The notes below the pieces were generated by a model. That model saw only the letters and a list, made by a program, of their open reading frames with translations. It did no database searches and was not told the origin of the DNA. Of a DNA stretch of 46,359 nt, positions 15,229 through 24,398 are shown in pieces (positions within the stretch are counted from its first letter, which is position 1; the number at the start of each line of letters is the position of its first letter). The stretch is from Desulfarculaceae bacterium (lineage in GTDB: Bacteria > Desulfobacterota > Desulfarculia > Desulfarculales > Desulfarculaceae). A program made the position numbers and the translations under genes. Location: contig JAMOVV010000065.1 in assembly GCA_027067385.1 (NCBI GenBank), positions 1 to 46,359 on the forward strand. The letters are read 5' to 3'.

Positions 15229-16515
15229 TCAATCGTCAAAGCGCCGGTCAAACACCCGCTGGGACTTGCGCTCGGTGCGCGGCAGGCCGGCGTAGTCCAC
15301 CACCTCCACCTGGGGGCTTACCATGAGCTGCGACTTGACCGCCCCGGCGATGGCGGCGGCCACCGCCGCATCATCCCCCGGCGAGCCGTTTTCGGCCCGC
15401 TCGATCTTGATGAGCATATAGTCCTTGCCGTCACCTTCGCGCGAAAGAATAATCTGGTACTCCGAGGCCACCCCCTCGGCCTGGCTAAGTATGGCGTCGA
15501 TCTGACCAGGGTAGATGTTCACCGCCCGGAAGATGATCATGTCGTCGCTGCGTCCCAGGATGCGGTCGTGCCGCGGCAGCGGGCTGCCGCAGGGGCAATC
15601 GCCGAGGATCAGCCGGGTGAGGTCGCGGGTGCGGTAGCGGATCAGCGGCGCGGCCTGCTTGCACAGGGTGGTGACCACCATCTCGCCCAGCTCCCCGGGT
15701 TCCACCGGCTCCAAGCTCACCGGGTCGACCATCTCCAGGATATAATAATCGGCCCAGTAATGGATACCCTGGTGAGCGCTGCACTCCAGGCCGGTGCCCG
15801 GGCCGTAGAGCTCGGTCATGCCGGGGATGTCGAATATCTCGGCTCCCAGTTCGCGGCCGATGGTCTGGCGCATGGCGTCGCTGGTGCGCTCGGAACCGCA
15901 GATCACCTTGTTCACCGCGATCTTGTCCTTCAGGCCCCGGCGTCGCACCTCCTCGGCTATCAGCAGGGCCATGGACGAGGTGCAGCACAAAGTGGTGGTT
16001 TGAAAGTCCACCAGGAAGTCGCACTGCATGTCCAGGTTGCCGGGACCGGCCGGGATGGCCAGGGCGCCGAAGCGTTCGCAGCCCAGTTGGAACCCCACCC
16101 CGGCGGTCCACACCCCGTAGCCCACCATGATCTGCACCCGGTCCTCGGCGGTGAGTCCGGCCATCTCGTAACAGCGCGCGAACATGTTGGCCCAGTCGTT
16201 GATGTCCTTGGCGGTGTAGGGCAGCACCTTGCGCTTGCCGGTGGTGCCGGTGGAGGCGTGCACCCGCACGATCTCGTGGGGGTCGACGCTGAGCAGGGCA
16301 AAGGGATAGGTGGCCCGCAGGTCGTCGGCCGTAGTGAAGGGCAGCTTGGCCAGGTCATCCAGGCTGGTGATATCCTCGGGTCGCACCCCGGCCTGTTCCA
16401 GGCGGGCCCCGTAAAAGGGGCTGTTGTTATAGGCGTGGCGCACGGTCCACTGCAGGCCTCGCAGTTGGTGCTCGGCCAGGGCCTCGGCATCGGCAAAGGT
16501 GGGCATAAAGCTCAT
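15229..16515 (-). CDS. PaaK-like aryl-acetate CoA ligase
   Basis: A 428-residue adenylate-forming enzyme of the phenylacetate-CoA ligase (PaaK) family. The P-loop-like STGTTGKRK motif (about residue 91), the later MTELYGPG and the YRTRDLT stretch are all present, and length is that of PaaK (about 430). It forms an acyl-adenylate and then the CoA thioester of an aryl-acetate. The ATG at 16515 is preceded by CAGGGAG; an upstream start at 16554 would overlap the HyuB gene. Indoleacetate-CoA ligase of denitrifiers belongs to the same family, so with its neighbours I read this as a candidate indoleacetate (or aryl-acetate) CoA ligase. Confidence 0.9.
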   Translation of the reverse strand: MSFMPTFADAEALAEHQLRGLQWTVRHAYNNSPFYGARLEQAGVRPEDITSLDDLAKLPFTTADDLRATYPFALLSVDPHEIVRVHASTGTTGKRKVLPYTAKDINDWANMFARCYEMAGLTAEDRVQIMVGYGVWTAGVGFQLGCERFGALAIPAGPGNLDMQCDFLVDFQTTTLCCTSSMALLIAEEVRRRGLKDKIAVNKVICGSERTSDAMRQTIGRELGAEIFDIPGMTELYGPGTGLECSAHQGIHYWADYYILEMVDPVSLEPVEPGELGEMVVTTLCKQAAPLIRYRTRDLTRLILGDCPCGSPLPRHDRILGRSDDMIIFRAVNIYPGQIDAILSQAEGVASEYQIILSREGDGKDYMLIKIERAENGSPGDDAAVAAAIAGAVKSQLMVSPQVEVVDYAGLPRTERKSQRVFDRRFDD

Positions 16516-16550
16516 GGTCTGGTCGCTCCCTGAAAAATATCCGGTTGGTC

Positions 16551-18293
16551 TCAACGGCCGGCGTCGCCGCGCAGGCGCTGGGTTGCAGCCTGGTCCACGG
16601 TGAAGTCATCCTTCACCACCACGCCGTAGAACTCGCGGGCCGCCTCTGGGCTGATGATTTCGTCGCGCACCTCCTGGGCCACCTTTTCGGCCGGCCGCAG
16701 GTGCGGATCGCCGTATCCCCCCCCGCCGCCGGCGTCCTGGTGGTACAGGGTGCCGGCCGGCACGCCGCGCACCAGGTCCTTGGTGGTGCACTGGTAGCGC
16801 TCACCGCCCGGGTATTCCAGCCAGATGGTGTTGAGGGCGCCGTCGCCGCCGCCGTGGGCCCCGAAGGCCGGTTCCACGTCGCCGTCGCCAAAGGTTACCA
16901 CTTGGGTGTCGTCGCTGCCGATGATGAACTCGGTGACCACTCCCAGGCCGCCGCGCCAGCGCCCCGGCCCGGCCGAGTCGGTCCACAGCTCGTGGCGCTT
17001 GAGCAGGTGGGGGGTCTGCTGCTCGAACATCTCGTAGTCCTGGTCCAGCACCCCGCCGCTGGCGTCGATCATGCCGATGTGGTCGTAGCCGTCCACGCCC
17101 TTGAGCGCCCCGGAGCCGCCCTTGAGACCCATGAAACCGATGTCCACGTAGGGGGAGCCCTTGCGGGGGTCTATCCCGGTGGTGAGCGAACAAAGCAGCT
17201 CGTTCCACTCGGCCGAGACCCGGTCGGGGATGGCCGGGGCCAGGGCCCGCATGATGGCGTCGGCGTTGTTGGGGCACAGGTGGTTGCCGTAAGTGGTGGC
17301 CGCCGGGTAGGCGGCGTTGAGTATGGTCCCCTGCGGGATGTCGATGCTGATGGGACGCACCATGCCGTCGTTGTGCGGGATGTCGGGGTTGACCATCTGC
17401 AAGAAGGTGAGCAGACAGGCCGAGGCGCTGGAGGTATAGGTGCCGTTGACAAAGCCGTTGGTCTGGGCGTCGGTGCCCTGGTAGTCGAAGCGAATCTCCT
17501 CGTCTTCCACCGTGATGGTCACCCGGATGGTGTAGACGCTGCCCGGGTTCTTGCCGTCGTAGTAGGCCCGGCTCTCGCCCTGGTAGACCCCGTTGGGGAT
17601 GTCGCGAATCTCGGCCCGCATGATCTTTTCGGTGGACGCGAACAGGTGCTCCTTGTGGGCCTCCACCACCTCGCGGCCGTAGCGCTCCATCAGGGTGTGG
17701 ATGCCGCGCTCGCCCACCACGCAGGAGCCGATCTCGGCCCGCATGTCCTCGGCCACGATGTCCAGCCGGATGTTGGCGAAGATGAGGTCCCAGACGTCGC
17801 GGCGCAGCTTGCCCTTTTCATAGACCTTGATGGGCGGGATGCGCAGGGCCTCCTGCCACACCTCGGTGGCCTCGGGGTTGTAGCCGCCGCGCACCGCGCC
17901 GCCGATATCGGCCTGGTGGCCCTTGCAGGCGGCCCAGGCCACCAGCTCGCCCTCCCAGAAGATCGGTTTGAAGGCGGCCACGTCGTTGTTCTGGTTGCCC
18001 ATGGAGAAGACGTCGTTGTGGAAGATTACGTCGCCCTCGTGGATGTCGTCGCCAAAGTAATCGATGATGTACTCGCACACCGGGCCCAGGGAAAAGGCCA
18101 GGATGGGCAGGTTCTCGCACTGCTCCAGCATCTTGCCGCGCGCGTCGTACAGGCCGGTGACAAAGTCCTTGGCCTCGCACAAGATGGGCGAGCGGGTGGT
18201 GCGCGACAGGGCGATGGACATCTCCTCGGCGATGGACTTGTAGCGCCGTTGCAGAATCGAGACCAAAACCTTGTCAATGGCTGGCTTGCTCAT
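16551..18293 (-). CDS. hyuB: HyuB-type hydantoinase/acetone-carboxylase-like subunit
   Basis: A 580-residue member of the hydantoinase B family (N-methylhydantoinase, acetone and acetophenone carboxylase subunits). It shows family landmarks such as the HNDVFSMGNQNNDVA segment, GGSGAL and the late GGGGGYGDP loop. It is paired with HyuA at 18293-20395; stop and start share a base (TAATG), so a 1:1 complex is likely. Such enzymes use ATP to activate an amide or ketone. Beside a Mo hydroxylase and a B12 mutase, ATP-dependent hydrolysis of an oxindole-type lactam fits better than ketone carboxylation, because no other carboxylase subunits are present. Confidence 0.9.
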   Translation of the reverse strand: MSKPAIDKVLVSILQRRYKSIAEEMSIALSRTTRSPILCEAKDFVTGLYDARGKMLEQCENLPILAFSLGPVCEYIIDYFGDDIHEGDVIFHNDVFSMGNQNNDVAAFKPIFWEGELVAWAACKGHQADIGGAVRGGYNPEATEVWQEALRIPPIKVYEKGKLRRDVWDLIFANIRLDIVAEDMRAEIGSCVVGERGIHTLMERYGREVVEAHKEHLFASTEKIMRAEIRDIPNGVYQGESRAYYDGKNPGSVYTIRVTITVEDEEIRFDYQGTDAQTNGFVNGTYTSSASACLLTFLQMVNPDIPHNDGMVRPISIDIPQGTILNAAYPAATTYGNHLCPNNADAIMRALAPAIPDRVSAEWNELLCSLTTGIDPRKGSPYVDIGFMGLKGGSGALKGVDGYDHIGMIDASGGVLDQDYEMFEQQTPHLLKRHELWTDSAGPGRWRGGLGVVTEFIIGSDDTQVVTFGDGDVEPAFGAHGGGDGALNTIWLEYPGGERYQCTTKDLVRGVPAGTLYHQDAGGGGGYGDPHLRPAEKVAQEVRDEIISPEAAREFYGVVVKDDFTVDQAATQRLRGDAGR

Positions 18294-20395
18294 TATCCGA
18301 TCCTCCCCAGGACCTCGTCCTCCTTGTCGGGCAGATAGATGGCCATGGTGCCGTAACGGTCCACCGCCAGGTGGTATTCCGGGGTTACAAAGGTGGAGGT
18401 GTTCACCTGCTCGATGATCACCGGCCCCTCAAGCCGGTTGCCGTTTTGCAGCAGGGCCCCGTCGTAGACCGGCACCTCCTGGAACTCGCCGGCGCTGGGC
18501 ACGTAGGCCGGCCGGGAGCCCTTGCGGGCGGCCGAGGCGTCGGGCCCGGCCGGGGGTTCTTCGGCAAAGCGCGGCTTGTCGGTGACCCCGATGGTCTTGA
18601 GCCGCATGTTGATCAGCTCCACCGGGGTGTCGGTGTCGCTGAGTTCGTAGCCGTAGAGCTGGAAGTGGGCCGGGTGGAAGCGGCCGGCCATGTCGTCCAG
18701 GCGGCCCTGCTGCACCTCCTCGGCGCTCACCTCCACGTTCACCTCGTGGTACTGGCCCACGTAGCGCAGGTCCAGGGAGTAGCTCACTTGCACCTTGTCG
18801 GCGCTGATGCCCTCGGACTCCAACAGCCGGACCCCCTCCCGGCGCATCTGCTCAAACATCTCCTGGAAGCGCCCCAACTCCACGTCGAGCAGGGGGGCCG
18901 GGTAGGTGCGCACGAAGTCGTGCTCCAGGTCGCTCATGAGCATGCCGGCGGCGCAGAAGATGGAGGACTCGCGCGGCACCAGCAGCAGGGGTATCTCCAG
19001 CTCCCAGGCGATCATGCAGGCGTGGTTGGGCCCGGCCCCGCCGGCCACCACCAGGGGGAAGTCCCGCGGGTCGGCCCCCTGCTTGACGCTCACCTCGCGC
19101 ACCGCCGCAGCCATGTTCACGTTGATCACCTGGTACATGCCGGCCGCGGCCTCGGCCACCGTGAAACCCAGGGGATCGGCCACGTGGGTCTTGATGGCCG
19201 CGGTGGCCTTGTCCACGTCCAGGGGCATCTTGCCGCCGGCGAAGTATTCGGGGTTGAGGTAGCCCAGCACCAGGTCGGCGTCGGTGCAGGTGGGGCGCTG
19301 GCCGCCGAGGCCGTAGCAGGCCGGCCCGGGCGCCGACCCGGCCGACTGGGGACCCATGCGCAACAGGCCGCCCTCGTCGATCCAGCCGATGGAGCCGCCG
19401 CCGGCCCCGATGGTGACCACGTTGAGCATGGGCAGGGCCAGGCGCCGGCGGTCGATGTCGCCCTCGGTGGTGACCAGGGGCTTGCCGTCCTTGATCAGCG
19501 CGGTGTCATAGCTGGTGCCGCCCATGTCGGTGGTGATGAGGCTTTCCTGGCCGTGCACCCGGCCGTAGGTGATGCCGGCCTTGGGTCCGCCGGCCGGGCC
19601 GGAGAGCAGGGTGGCCGCGGCCAGGTCCTGGGCCGCCTGGGGGCTGATCACCCCGCCGTTGGACTGCATGATCAGAAGCACCCCCTGGTAGTCGGCCTCC
19701 TCGAGCTTGCGCACCAGGGCCTGCAAATAGCGCCGCAGGATGGGCCCTACGTAGGCGTTGAGGCAGGTGGTGGAAACCCGGTCGTAGAAGCGGATGGAGG
19801 GCAGCACCACCGACGACACGCTGAGGTAGGCCTCGGGCAGCATCTCGGCCACGATGGCCGCGGCCCGCTGCTCGTGCTGGTCGTTGGCAAAGGAGTTCAT
19901 GAAGCAGACGGCCACCGCCTCCACTCCTTCGGACTTGAACAGCTCGCAGGCCCGGCGCACGTCGTCCTCGCTAAGCGGGGTTATCTCCTGGCCGGCGTAG
20001 TCCAGGCGGCCGGCCACCGGGCGGCGCAGGTAGCGCGGCACCACCGGCCGCACGTTGGTGTAGCGGTTGTTGTACTGCTCCTCGCGGATGCCGCGGCGCA
20101 TCTCCAGGGCGTCGCGCACCCCCTCGGTGGTGATGAGCCCGGTCTTGGCCCCGTTCTCGGTGAGCACCGCGTTGGTGGTCACCGTGGTGCCGTGCACGAT
20201 GACCTTCACCTGGTCCAGGAATTCGGTGAGGCTCAGCCCCCGGTCCTCGGCCATCTCGGCGATGCCGGCCATGGTGGCCTCCGAGGGATCGTGCGGGGTG
20301 GAGAGCACCTTGTATATCTGGGAACTGCCGTCTTCCATGGTGAGCAGGAAGTCGGTGAAGGTGCCGCCCACGTCAATTCCGATCTTGTATTCCAT
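18293..20395 (-). CDS. hyuA: HyuA-type ATP-dependent hydantoinase/oxoprolinase-like subunit
   Basis: A 700-residue HyuA protein with an ASKHA nucleotide-binding fold: IGIDVGGTFTDF at residues 5-16, GPAGGPKAG and DMGGTSYD in the second half of the ATPase domain. These subunits phosphorylate their substrate with ATP so that the partner HyuB can complete ring opening or carboxylation. Together they match the hydantoinase of the known anaerobic indoleacetate gene cluster, where the enzyme is thought to open the 2-oxo-indole ring. Start ATG 20395. A gap of 97 bases separates it from the mutase gene upstream; no promoter or terminator is evident in it. Confidence 0.92.
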   Translation of the reverse strand: MEYKIGIDVGGTFTDFLLTMEDGSSQIYKVLSTPHDPSEATMAGIAEMAEDRGLSLTEFLDQVKVIVHGTTVTTNAVLTENGAKTGLITTEGVRDALEMRRGIREEQYNNRYTNVRPVVPRYLRRPVAGRLDYAGQEITPLSEDDVRRACELFKSEGVEAVAVCFMNSFANDQHEQRAAAIVAEMLPEAYLSVSSVVLPSIRFYDRVSTTCLNAYVGPILRRYLQALVRKLEEADYQGVLLIMQSNGGVISPQAAQDLAAATLLSGPAGGPKAGITYGRVHGQESLITTDMGGTSYDTALIKDGKPLVTTEGDIDRRRLALPMLNVVTIGAGGGSIGWIDEGGLLRMGPQSAGSAPGPACYGLGGQRPTCTDADLVLGYLNPEYFAGGKMPLDVDKATAAIKTHVADPLGFTVAEAAAGMYQVINVNMAAAVREVSVKQGADPRDFPLVVAGGAGPNHACMIAWELEIPLLLVPRESSIFCAAGMLMSDLEHDFVRTYPAPLLDVELGRFQEMFEQMRREGVRLLESEGISADKVQVSYSLDLRYVGQYHEVNVEVSAEEVQQGRLDDMAGRFHPAHFQLYGYELSDTDTPVELINMRLKTIGVTDKPRFAEEPPAGPDASAARKGSRPAYVPSAGEFQEVPVYDGALLQNGNRLEGPVIIEQVNTSTFVTPEYHLAVDRYGTMAIYLPDKEDEVLGRIG

Positions 20396-20492
20396 CTTGG
20401 CTTTCCTCGGCTCCGCCCCGGGCGAACCCGCAGCGGGGCAATCTGTTTAGCGGACCTGGCAGGGGGCCCGCCGGCCAGGGGTGAACAATCTA

Positions 20493-22130
20493 TTAGAAGA
20501 TGGAGGGCTCCTCCATCTCGCCATGGACCTGGCGCAGCACCCCGGCCATCTCGCCCACGGAGCAATAGGCCCCGCAACACTCCACCAGGGCGGGCATGAC
20601 GTTTTGGCCGGCCCGGGCCGCCTTTTCCAGCTCCAGCAGCCGCTGTTTCACCTCGCGGTCCGAGCGCGCGGCCCGCACCTCCTTGAGCGAGGCGATCTGC
20701 TTGTCAGCGGTGGCCATGTCGTACTCGTGCAGCTCCACGTCGGCCTCTTCGCCCTGCTCCACGTACTTGTTCACCCCCACCTTGACCCGGGTGCCCTCCT
20801 GCAGCTCGCGTTCCCACTCGTAGGCCTGGCGGGCCACCAGGCGCTGCACCTGGCCGCTCTCCACCGCGGCCACGATGCCGCCCCAGGTCTCCACCCGCTC
20901 CATCTCCTGCAGGATCTTCTCCTCCATCTCCTTGGTGAGGGTCTCCACGAAATAGGAGCCGGCCAGGGGGTCCACGGTGTCGCGCAGGCCGATCTCCTCC
21001 ATGAGGATATTGCAGGTGCGCAGGCTGATGAGCGCCGACTGCTCGGTGGGGATGGTGTAGGCCTCGTCGTAGGAGCACAGGGCGGTGGTCTGGGCCCCGC
21101 CCAGGGCGGCGGCCAGGCCGTAGTAGGCCCCGCGCACGATGTTGTTCAGGGGCTGGGCCTTGGTGAGCCCAAAGCCGCCGCCGCCGAACAGGCCGCGCAG
21201 GAACAGGATCTTCTTTTCCTGGATGTCATAGCGCCGGCGCAGCAGCTTGGCCCAGAGCTTGCGGGCCGCCCGGAACTTGGCCACCTGCTCCCAGAGATTG
21301 CCGAAGATGTTGAAGTTGAAGCTGAAGCGACCGGCCACCTGCTCCGGCCGGTAGCCCCGGGCCACCACGTTGTCGATGTAGGCAAAGGCGATGGCAAAGG
21401 CGAAGCCGATCTCCTGGGCCGGGGTGGCGCCGGATTCCCGGATGTGATAACCGCAGACGCTCACCGGGTTGCAGCGGGGCAGCTTGCCCTGGGCGGTGGC
21501 GTACTCGATGACGTCGCAGGTGAGGTCCACCGCCGGCCGCACCGGGAATATCCAGGCCCCGCGGCCGATGATCTCCTTGAGGATGTCGTTTTGGGGGGTA
21601 GCGCTGATCTTGGCCGGATCGATGCCCCGGCGCCGGGCCAGGGCCTCGTACATGGCCAGCATGATGCAGGCCACCGCGTTGATGGTGAGTCCGCTGCCGA
21701 TGCTGGTGAGGTCGATGCCCTCGAAGGCCACCTCGAAGTCGGCCAGGGTGTCCACCGCCATGCCCACTCGGCCCACCTCGCCGAAGGCCATCTCGTCGTC
21801 GGAGTCGTAGCCCATCTGAGTGGGCAGGTCAAAGGCCACGTTGAGCCCGGTCTGGCCGTTGGCGATGAGCAGCTTCCAGCGCTGGTTGGTCTCGGCCGGG
21901 GTGCCGAAGCCGGAGTACTGCCGGGTGGTCCAGGCCCGCGAGCGGTAGCCCTGGGGATGCAGCGAACGGGTGAAGGGGAACTCGCCGGGATCGCCGAGGT
22001 CCTGTTGGTAATCAAAACCCACCCGCTCCAGGTCCTCGGGGCCGTAGAAGGGTTTCACGTGGATGCCGCTGGCCAGCTCCACGTCTTCGATGGCGTCCTT
22101 GTGGTTCTTGATGTACTTGGCCACGCCCAT
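20493..22130 (-). CDS. B12-dependent acyl-CoA mutase, catalytic subunit
   Basis: A 545-residue stand-alone catalytic subunit of the methylmalonyl-CoA mutase superfamily; the cobalamin domain is separate (22134-22559). Aligned by eye with the P. shermanii enzyme, Y72 corresponds to Tyr89, R65 to Arg82, Q180 to Gln197, R190 to Arg207 and H229 to His244, so the residues that hold a carboxylated acyl-CoA are kept. The markers of 2-hydroxyisobutyryl-CoA mutase (Ile90, Asp117) are absent. Pocket positions Tyr75 and Met78 are His58 and Gly61 here, which suggests a bulkier acyl group than methylmalonyl. Arylsuccinyl-CoA to arylmethylmalonyl-CoA rearrangement is my inferred reaction. Confidence 0.9.
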   Translation of the reverse strand: MGVAKYIKNHKDAIEDVELASGIHVKPFYGPEDLERVGFDYQQDLGDPGEFPFTRSLHPQGYRSRAWTTRQYSGFGTPAETNQRWKLLIANGQTGLNVAFDLPTQMGYDSDDEMAFGEVGRVGMAVDTLADFEVAFEGIDLTSIGSGLTINAVACIMLAMYEALARRRGIDPAKISATPQNDILKEIIGRGAWIFPVRPAVDLTCDVIEYATAQGKLPRCNPVSVCGYHIRESGATPAQEIGFAFAIAFAYIDNVVARGYRPEQVAGRFSFNFNIFGNLWEQVAKFRAARKLWAKLLRRRYDIQEKKILFLRGLFGGGGFGLTKAQPLNNIVRGAYYGLAAALGGAQTTALCSYDEAYTIPTEQSALISLRTCNILMEEIGLRDTVDPLAGSYFVETLTKEMEEKILQEMERVETWGGIVAAVESGQVQRLVARQAYEWERELQEGTRVKVGVNKYVEQGEEADVELHEYDMATADKQIASLKEVRAARSDREVKQRLLELEKAARAGQNVMPALVECCGAYCSVGEMAGVLRQVHGEMEEPSIF

Positions 22131-22133
22131 GGC

Positions 22134-22559
22134 TCAGGCCCCTCTCTTGCGGGCCACCGCCTGGCGGGTGCCCTCGATGAACTGCTCGAAACCGGTGCCG
22201 CCGGGGAAAACCCCGTCGACCCCCATGGCCTTCAGCGGCTCGATATCCCGGTTGGGGATCACCCCGCCCACCACCACGGCCACGTCTTCCATGCCTTTCT
22301 CCCGCATCAGTCCCAGCAGCTTTTGGCAGATGGGCAGGTGGGCCCCGCTCATTATGGACAACCCGATGACGTCCACCGCCTCTTGCATGGCGGTGGCCAC
22401 GATCTTTTCCACGCTCTGGTGCAACCCGGAGTAGACCACCTCCATGCCCGCGTCGCGCAGGGCATGGGCCACGACCTTCACTCCCCGGTCGTGGCCGTCC
22501 AGGCCGGGTTTGGCCATCAGTATGCGGATGGGCCGCGGGTTGCTATGGCTCGCCGACAT
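22134..22559 (-). CDS. B12-binding subunit of acyl-CoA mutase
   Basis: A 141-residue cobalamin-binding domain equivalent to the C-terminal part of methylmalonyl-CoA mutase. The base-off signature DGHDRG spans residues 21-26, with H23 as the lower cobalt ligand, followed by the SIMSGAH and GGVIPN segments. It binds adenosylcobalamin and pairs with the catalytic subunit whose ATG lies 3 bases downstream. Separate mutase subunits are common in anaerobes. It follows the GntR gene by 3 bases. Confidence 0.93.
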   Translation of the reverse strand: MSASHSNPRPIRILMAKPGLDGHDRGVKVVAHALRDAGMEVVYSGLHQSVEKIVATAMQEAVDVIGLSIMSGAHLPICQKLLGLMREKGMEDVAVVVGGVIPNRDIEPLKAMGVDGVFPGGTGFEQFIEGTRQAVARKRGA

Positions 22560-22562
22560 GTT

Positions 22563-23240
22563 TCACAACTCCAACTCTCCCTTGGCTATGCGTTCCATCA
22601 TCCAACGGCCGCCGCGCCGCAAGTGGTCGCGGCACCTGCGCCGCGCCTGGTCCGGGTCGCCCTTTTTCAGGGCGGCCAACAATTTGCGATGGTCACCCAA
22701 AGAACGCGCCGCCGCCTCCAGGTCTCCCAGCAGGGCCCGGCGAAACCGGAAGAGCACGTCGCGCAGGTTGCTGATCAGCTCGAACAACATGTCCGAGCCC
22801 GCCGCCTGGTACAGGGTGTCGTGGAACACGGTGTTGAGATCCACCAGCCGGCGGCGATCCCCGCGCTGCAGGGCCTTTTCAAACTGGGCCACGTTCTTTT
22901 CCAGCTTGGCCAACTGGGCCGCTGATATCTTGCTGGCGGCCAACTCGGCGGCATAGGATTCCAGCACCTCGCGCAGGCCCACCGCCTCCTGCACTTCCTT
23001 TTGGCTAAGCGGCCGCACCTGGTAGCCGCCCTGGGGCCGCTTTTGCAAAAGCCGCTCGTGCTCCAGGCGCACCATGGCCTCGCGCACCGGGGTGCGGCTG
23101 GTGCCCATGCGCTTGGCCAGCTCCACCTCGTAGAGCCGCTCGCCCGGGGGCAGCTCCCCGCGCACGATCATCTCCTTGAGCATACGAGTGGCCTCGGTGC
23201 TCAAGGACAGGCGCGCGATGGCGGGGGTGTTGCCGGCCAC
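22563..23240 (-). CDS. GntR-family regulator with FCD domain
   Basis: A 225-residue transcription factor. Residues about 10-78 form the GntR winged helix (LAKRMGTSRTPVREAMVRLE). The C-terminal FCD domain keeps its three histidines (NTVFHDTLY, DHRKLL, CRDHLRRG) that usually hold a metal and sense a small carboxylate or acyl-CoA. The GTG start at 23240 lies 7 bases after the dehydrogenase stop codon, with TAGGAA as ribosome site. Its likely operator is the 11-bp-arm palindrome at 27788-27813, whose core TTGTATGCAA resembles known FCD-type GntR operators. A GntR regulator also belongs to the Azoarcus indoleacetate cluster. Confidence 0.92.
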   Translation of the reverse strand: MAGNTPAIARLSLSTEATRMLKEMIVRGELPPGERLYEVELAKRMGTSRTPVREAMVRLEHERLLQKRPQGGYQVRPLSQKEVQEAVGLREVLESYAAELAASKISAAQLAKLEKNVAQFEKALQRGDRRRLVDLNTVFHDTLYQAAGSDMLFELISNLRDVLFRFRRALLGDLEAAARSLGDHRKLLAALKKGDPDQARRRCRDHLRRGGRWMMERIAKGELEL

Positions 23241-23249
23241 TTCTAGTTC

Positions 23250-24395
23250 CTAAAACCGCATGGCGCGGGCGATGTTTTGGCGCAGTACCTCGTGGGTGCC
23301 ACCACCGTAGAGCAAAAAGCGCGCGTCGCGGAAGAAGCGCTGCACCGGGTACTCCATGGAATAGGCGTAGGCCCCCAGGATGCGGGTGGCTTGGTCCACG
23401 CAGCGGCAGGCCACCTCGGTGGCGAAGTACTTGGCCATCATGGATTCCTTGTCCACCCGCTGGCCCTGGTCCAGCTTGCGGGTGGTGTCATAGATCATCA
23501 GCTCGGCCGCCCAGATGTCGGTGGCCATGTCCGATATCTTGGCCTGGATGAGCTGGTACTTGCTGATGGTCTTGCCAAAGGCCTTGCGCTCCTGGGCGTA
23601 CTGGAACGAGGCGTCAAAGGCGGCCCGGGCCACCCCCAGGGCCAGGGCGGCGGTCATGGTGCGTATCTCGGCCAGGATGGCGAAGAAGGCGCCCATGCCC
23701 TTGCCGGGCAGGCCCACCAGGTAGTCCTTGGGTATGCGGCAGTCGTTGAAGGCCACCTCCGATATCTCGGTGGTGCGGGTGCCCAGGGTGTCAAAGCGCG
23801 GGCTCACCTGCACCCCCGGGGTGTCGCGGGGCACAAAGAAAAAGTTCAGTCCCCTAATGCCCTTGCCCGGCTGGGTCTGGCACAGCACCGTGAAGTAGCT
23901 GGCAATGGGCGCGTTAGTGATCCAGGTCTTCATGCCGCTGATGATCCAGTGGTCGCCATCGTCCACCGCGGTGGTGGTCACCGACCCCAGGTCGCCGCCG
24001 GCCTCGGGCTCGGTGAGGCAAAACGACCCCACCATCTCGCCGCGCATGGAGGGCTCCAGGTACTTTTCTTTTAGCTCGGGCGAGCCGAAACGGTAGAGAA
24101 AGTTGGTGCCCATGAGGCACTGCTTGGCCGTCTCGGCCGCCAGGCTCACCAGGCCGCGGGCCAGTTCCTCGCAGATGATGCAGTAGAGGGTGGCGTTGCC
24201 GGTGGCGCCTTTTTTCATGCCCAGGTAACGAACGTTGAAGACGTTCATGGAGGCCAGCTTCTTGAAAAGCTCCTGGGGGAACTCGCCGCGCTCGTCGATC
24301 TCCCGGGCCCGGGGGGTGACTTCCTGGTCCACGAAACGGGCCATCACCTGGCGCAGCAGCTTCTCGGGGTCGGACCTGATCGCAGGGTTGGTCAT
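23250..24395 (-). CDS. Acyl-CoA dehydrogenase with altered catalytic position
   Basis: A 381-residue flavoprotein of the acyl-CoA dehydrogenase family, with the FCLTEPEAGGD flavin-binding segment (125-135), KTWITNA (156-162) and the QERKAFGK helix. The usual catalytic Glu lies in a Y-E-G-T motif; here the motif is YGGGTHEV (363-370), so that Glu is Gly364. The alternative base used by isovaleryl-CoA and long-chain enzymes would align with I244, but E243 is adjacent and could serve. It sits beside EtfAB, its probable electron acceptor. In the proposed pathway it would oxidise, and perhaps decarboxylate, an arylmethylmalonyl-CoA. Confidence 0.92.
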   Translation of the reverse strand: MTNPAIRSDPEKLLRQVMARFVDQEVTPRAREIDERGEFPQELFKKLASMNVFNVRYLGMKKGATGNATLYCIICEELARGLVSLAAETAKQCLMGTNFLYRFGSPELKEKYLEPSMRGEMVGSFCLTEPEAGGDLGSVTTTAVDDGDHWIISGMKTWITNAPIASYFTVLCQTQPGKGIRGLNFFFVPRDTPGVQVSPRFDTLGTRTTEISEVAFNDCRIPKDYLVGLPGKGMGAFFAILAEIRTMTAALALGVARAAFDASFQYAQERKAFGKTISKYQLIQAKISDMATDIWAAELMIYDTTRKLDQGQRVDKESMMAKYFATEVACRCVDQATRILGAYAYSMEYPVQRFFRDARFLLYGGGTHEVLRQNIARAMRF

Positions 24396-24398
24396 TTT

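Noticed and set aside
16551-20395. Acetone or acetophenone carboxylase
   Set aside because: Only HyuA and HyuB type subunits are present, without the additional carboxylase subunits, and the neighbours fit lactam ring opening better. Not fully excluded.
20493-22130. 2-Hydroxyisobutyryl-CoA or isobutyryl-CoA mutase
   Set aside because: The diagnostic Ile90/Asp117 pair is Tyr72/Ala99 here, and the carboxylate-binding Arg190 is present.
20481-22925. 814-residue open frame on the plus strand across the mutase and GntR genes
   Set aside because: Same GC-driven artefact opposite clearly recognisable genes.
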